The position numbers and the translations under genes are program-made. Shown here in pieces: positions 63,861 to 64,000 of a stretch of DNA of 64,000 nucleotides (the stretch's first letter is position 1; the number at the start of each line of letters is the position of its first letter). The notes beneath the pieces were generated by a model. The model was given only the letters and a program-made list of their open reading frames with translations. It made no database searches and was not told the origin of the DNA. This DNA comes from Komarekiella atlantica HA4396-MV6 (GTDB lineage: Bacteria; Cyanobacteriota; Cyanobacteriia; Cyanobacteriales; Nostocaceae): contig JAHHHK010000023.1 in NCBI GenBank assembly GCA_019359395.1, forward strand, positions 57,786-121,785. Direction: 5' to 3'.

Positions 63861-64000
63861 CGCGTCTCTACTAGATTAATCGCGTCTCTACTAGATTAAT
63901 CGCGTCTCTACTAGATTAATCGCGTCTCTACTAGATTAATCGCGTCTCTACTAGATTAATCGCGTCTCTACTAGATTAATCGCGTCTCTACTAGATTAAT
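63861..64000. repeat. 20-bp tandem repeat, seven copies to the window edge
   Basis: Unit CGCGTCTCTACTAGATTAAT, repeated seven times without a mismatch and cut off by the end of the window, so the true copy number is unknown. It begins inside the palindrome AGACGCGATTAATCGCGTCT (63848-63867); each unit contains half of that palindrome plus CTACTA. No spacers, so not a CRISPR array. Confidence 0.9.

Noticed and set aside
63861..64000. Possible CRISPR array
   Set aside because: Units are contiguous and identical with no spacers; it is a simple tandem repeat.

Overview
The window looks like chromosome from a filamentous, heterocyst-type cyanobacterium (Nostoc/Anabaena-like). The HIP1 octamer GCGATCGC recurs throughout. 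The right end carries chlH (Mg-chelatase H subunit), and there are AMIN-domain TonB receptors, Uma2 and DUF4351 proteins, pentapeptide repeats, and many short dispersed palindromes and G-rich heptamer-like repeats typical of Nostocales. Taxonomy is inferred from gene content only; no rRNA or tRNA gene was recognised.

Region by region. 1-6.1 kb: the tail of a sulfonate-type ABC substrate-binding protein (SBP), then a tightly packed same-strand run: AprA-like flavoprotein, methyltransferase, two GNAT acetyltransferases, a two-cluster ferredoxin, a HEAT-repeat protein and an Mrp-type Fe-S carrier. 6.2-8.7 kb: pentapeptide protein, small secreted protein, CadD-like transporter, then gene debris. 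8.7-38.9 kb: a large accessory island that looks devoted to organosulfur or other small organic compounds. It holds a TauD-like dioxygenase, a CmcJ-like protein, three glutathione transferases, an IPNS-like oxygenase, an aldo/keto reductase, an arylsulfotransferase-like protein, a haloperoxidase homologue, several SBPs, and ssuD. Its centre is a minus-strand operon at 16.0-22.2 kb with two paralogous flavoproteins, a ferredoxin, a lipoprotein SBP and an MFS transporter. 39-42 kb: catalase-like protein, F420-reductase-like protein, methyltransferase. 42-48.2 kb: an iron-uptake block (AraC regulator, TonB receptor, siderophore SBP) with a rearranged, MITE-invaded spacer. 48.5-64 kb: GNAT, acetolactate synthase with an added zinc ribbon, MFS, ferrochelatase-like protein with a poly-His tail, Uma2, a caspase-like/KAP NTPase fusion, and chlH.

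How the genes may work together (inference): the SBPs capture sulfonates or related anions, oxygenases (SsuD, TauD-like, IPNS-like) and transferases release or modify the sulfur group, and the flavoprotein/ferredoxin units supply or accept electrons. Three divergent or upstream regions in the island share a 26-bp dyad-like motif, suggesting a common regulator. No SBP in the island has a recognisable permease or ATPase gene in the window.

The island is also decaying. At least seven broken genes are visible, several of them chimeras in which the start of one gene is joined to the end of another. The strongest candidates for something undescribed are the flavoprotein/ferredoxin/SBP operon with its shared operator, the pseudo-caspase/KAP fusion, and an in-frame palindromic repeat inside chlH.
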